Shown: positions 31,504 through 32,433 of the stretch, one piece after another
Layout: each line of letters opens with the position of its first letter
Numbering within the stretch: position 1 is the first letter of the stretch
Translations under genes and position numbers: made by a program
The notes under the pieces: model-generated
Database searches by the model: none
Told to the model about the DNA's origin: nothing
Seen by the model: the letters and a program-made list of their open reading frames with translations, nothing else
From: Sulfurovum sp.
GTDB lineage: Bacteria; Campylobacterota; Campylobacteria; Campylobacterales; Sulfurovaceae
Direction of reading: 5' to 3'
Assembly: GCF_015493435.1 (NCBI RefSeq)
Contig: NZ_WGDD01000011.1
Location: 1-32,433, forward strand
Length of the DNA stretch: 32,433 nucleotides

Positions 31504-32433
31504 TCAGACTACTTCCACCTTTTCCGTCACATCAAGCCCAAACCCGCCGAGCCCTACAAACTCCGTATCTTTGCTTGTCGTAATGAGGTTGATATTTTTG
31601 ATACCGAGGTCTTTGAGTATCTGCGCACCTACACCAAACTCCTTTGCCTGCTCCTGCGAAATGACTTTGCTGTCGAGAAATATCAGTACGCCCCCGTTCT
31701 GTTTGAGGTATTCTATGGCGTTGTTCAGTGCATTGAAACGTTTGTCATCGAGTATCAGGTCGATGTCCGTTCCTATATTGTGAAACTTTACATTGGCGGT
31801 TTCATGCAGCCGGTAGAACTGAATGACTGTATGACAGCGCTCAAGGTGGTCACGGTAAGTCAGCTTCTCCACTTTCATACCCTTAAGTTCGCTCTCTTCG
31901 GCGGAAATGCGCCTGACCAGTTTCTCGTTTGCCAGACGGTACTCCACAATGTCGGAAATATAAACGATAGGCATCTTGTATTTTTCCGAAAAGACTTCAA
32001 GGTCATCTTTACGCGCCATCTTTCCGTCATCATTAATGATCTCGCAGATCACCGCAGCGGGTGCCAGGCCTGCCAGTTTACACAGGTCGACTGAGCCTTC
32101 CGTATGTCCTGTCCGTACCAGCACACCGCCGTCCTTGGCGATAAGCGGGAAGATATGTCCCGGACGTACGAAATCGTCCGCTACGGTCAGGGGGTTCGCA
32201 AGTTTGGAGATGCAGTCATCTCTCTCAGCCGCAGAGATACCTGTCTCTGCATTGGCAGAATCAATGGAAACGGTAAATGCTGTTTCGTGGTTCGAGACAT
32301 TGTTGTCCACCATCGGCATCAGGTCCAGCTTGGCAGCGGTCTCTTTGGTAATAGGCGTACAAATGAGCCCCCTCGCCTCTTTTGCCATAAAGTTGACAAG
32401 TTCGGGTGTAGAAAAAGTAGCGGCATAAACAAG
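31504..32433 (-). CDS. ribBA: RibBA: DHBP synthase with degenerate GTP cyclohydrolase II domain (5' truncated)
   Basis: The 309 visible codons run from the window edge to the TGA at 31504. The start lies outside; ATG 32388 is internal, since conserved sequence (TPELVNFMAKEARGLIC) continues upstream of it. The first part is 3,4-dihydroxy-2-butanone 4-phosphate synthase, which makes the four-carbon riboflavin precursor from ribulose-5-P: TGISAAERD, the RPGHIFPL loop, and the TEGSVDLCKLAGL and HTEGS segments are all visible. The C-terminal 120 or so residues align with GTP cyclohydrolase II, including AQILKDLGI and EFVGLGGFGL, but the three zinc cysteines and the QQEGRG-type catalytic stretch are missing. 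The tail is therefore probably inactive, as in Helicobacter RibBA, and a separate RibA is expected elsewhere. Confidence 0.92.
   Translation of the reverse strand, partial: LVYAATFSTPELVNFMAKEARGLICTPITKETAAKLDLMPMVDNNVSNHETAFTVSIDSANAETGISAAERDDCISKLANPLTVADDFVRPGHIFPLIAKDGGVLVRTGHTEGSVDLCKLAGLAPAAVICEIINDDGKMARKDDLEVFSEKYKMPIVYISDIVEYRLANEKLVRRISAEESELKGMKVEKLTYRDHLERCHTVIQFYRLHETANVKFHNIGTDIDLILDDKRFNALNNAIEYLKQNGGVLIFLDSKVISQEQAKEFGVGAQILKDLGIKNINLITTSKDTEFVGLGGFGLDVTEKVEVV

Overview
The window looks like chromosomal DNA of a sulfur-oxidising member of the Campylobacterota, Sulfurovum- or Sulfurimonas-like. This is inferred from the gene content and cannot be proven here. The pointers are a RibB protein with a degenerate GTP cyclohydrolase tail (known from Helicobacter), a Tat-exported sulfide:quinone-reductase-like flavoprotein, a YfdX/HdeD pair, a nucleotidyltransferase-phosphohexomutase fusion, and tight same-strand packing with frequent TTG starts. 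No rRNA, tRNA, IS element, phage gene or CRISPR array was seen. Both window ends cut a gene.

From 1 to 24110 every recognised gene is on the minus strand, so transcription runs from high to low coordinates. Region A (1-6684) is a glucan module. It contains alpha-glucan phosphorylase, phosphoglucomutase, glucose-6-phosphate isomerase, a free-standing 96-residue glycogen-binding (CBM48/AMPK-beta-like) domain, and a sugar-1-phosphate nucleotidyltransferase fused to a phosphomannomutase-like domain. Together they can turn stored glucan into glucose-1-P, glucose-6-P and fructose-6-P, and link this to NDP-sugar synthesis. Region B (6790-12929) is an ion-homeostasis run: an MscS channel, a DUF190 PII-like protein, the CrcB fluoride channel, a MarC-family protein, an Nramp-like carrier with a non-canonical metal site, and a CPA1 Na+/H+ antiporter. 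Region C (13195-15556) holds a small lipoprotein and a YfdX-HdeD-small membrane protein operon, the kind linked to acid stress in enterobacteria. Region D (15631-24110) holds two multi-spanning membrane proteins (DUF6629-like and DUF4010), polyphosphate kinase 2, a type II SQR-like flavoprotein, a P3A H+-ATPase with a tandemly repeated N-terminus, and a beta-CASP RNase. Regions B to D together read as an energy and ion/pH stress island.

Region E (24243-32433) has mixed orientation. It contains an HTH regulator with a possible acetyltransferase-like tail, a 60-residue antisense-oriented small protein, an unrecognised two-gene operon (a five-span membrane protein plus an exported VWA-like protein), a family 4 uracil-DNA glycosylase whose start codon sits inside a hairpin, acetyl-CoA synthetase, a DUF89 phosphatase-like protein, and a 5'-truncated ribBA.

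The best candidates for something undescribed are the membrane/VWA pair at 25503-27667, the hairpin-embedded start of the glycosylase, the stand-alone glycogen-binding protein, and the SQR- and Nramp-like proteins with altered active-site residues. No intergenic stretch exceeds about 300 bases.
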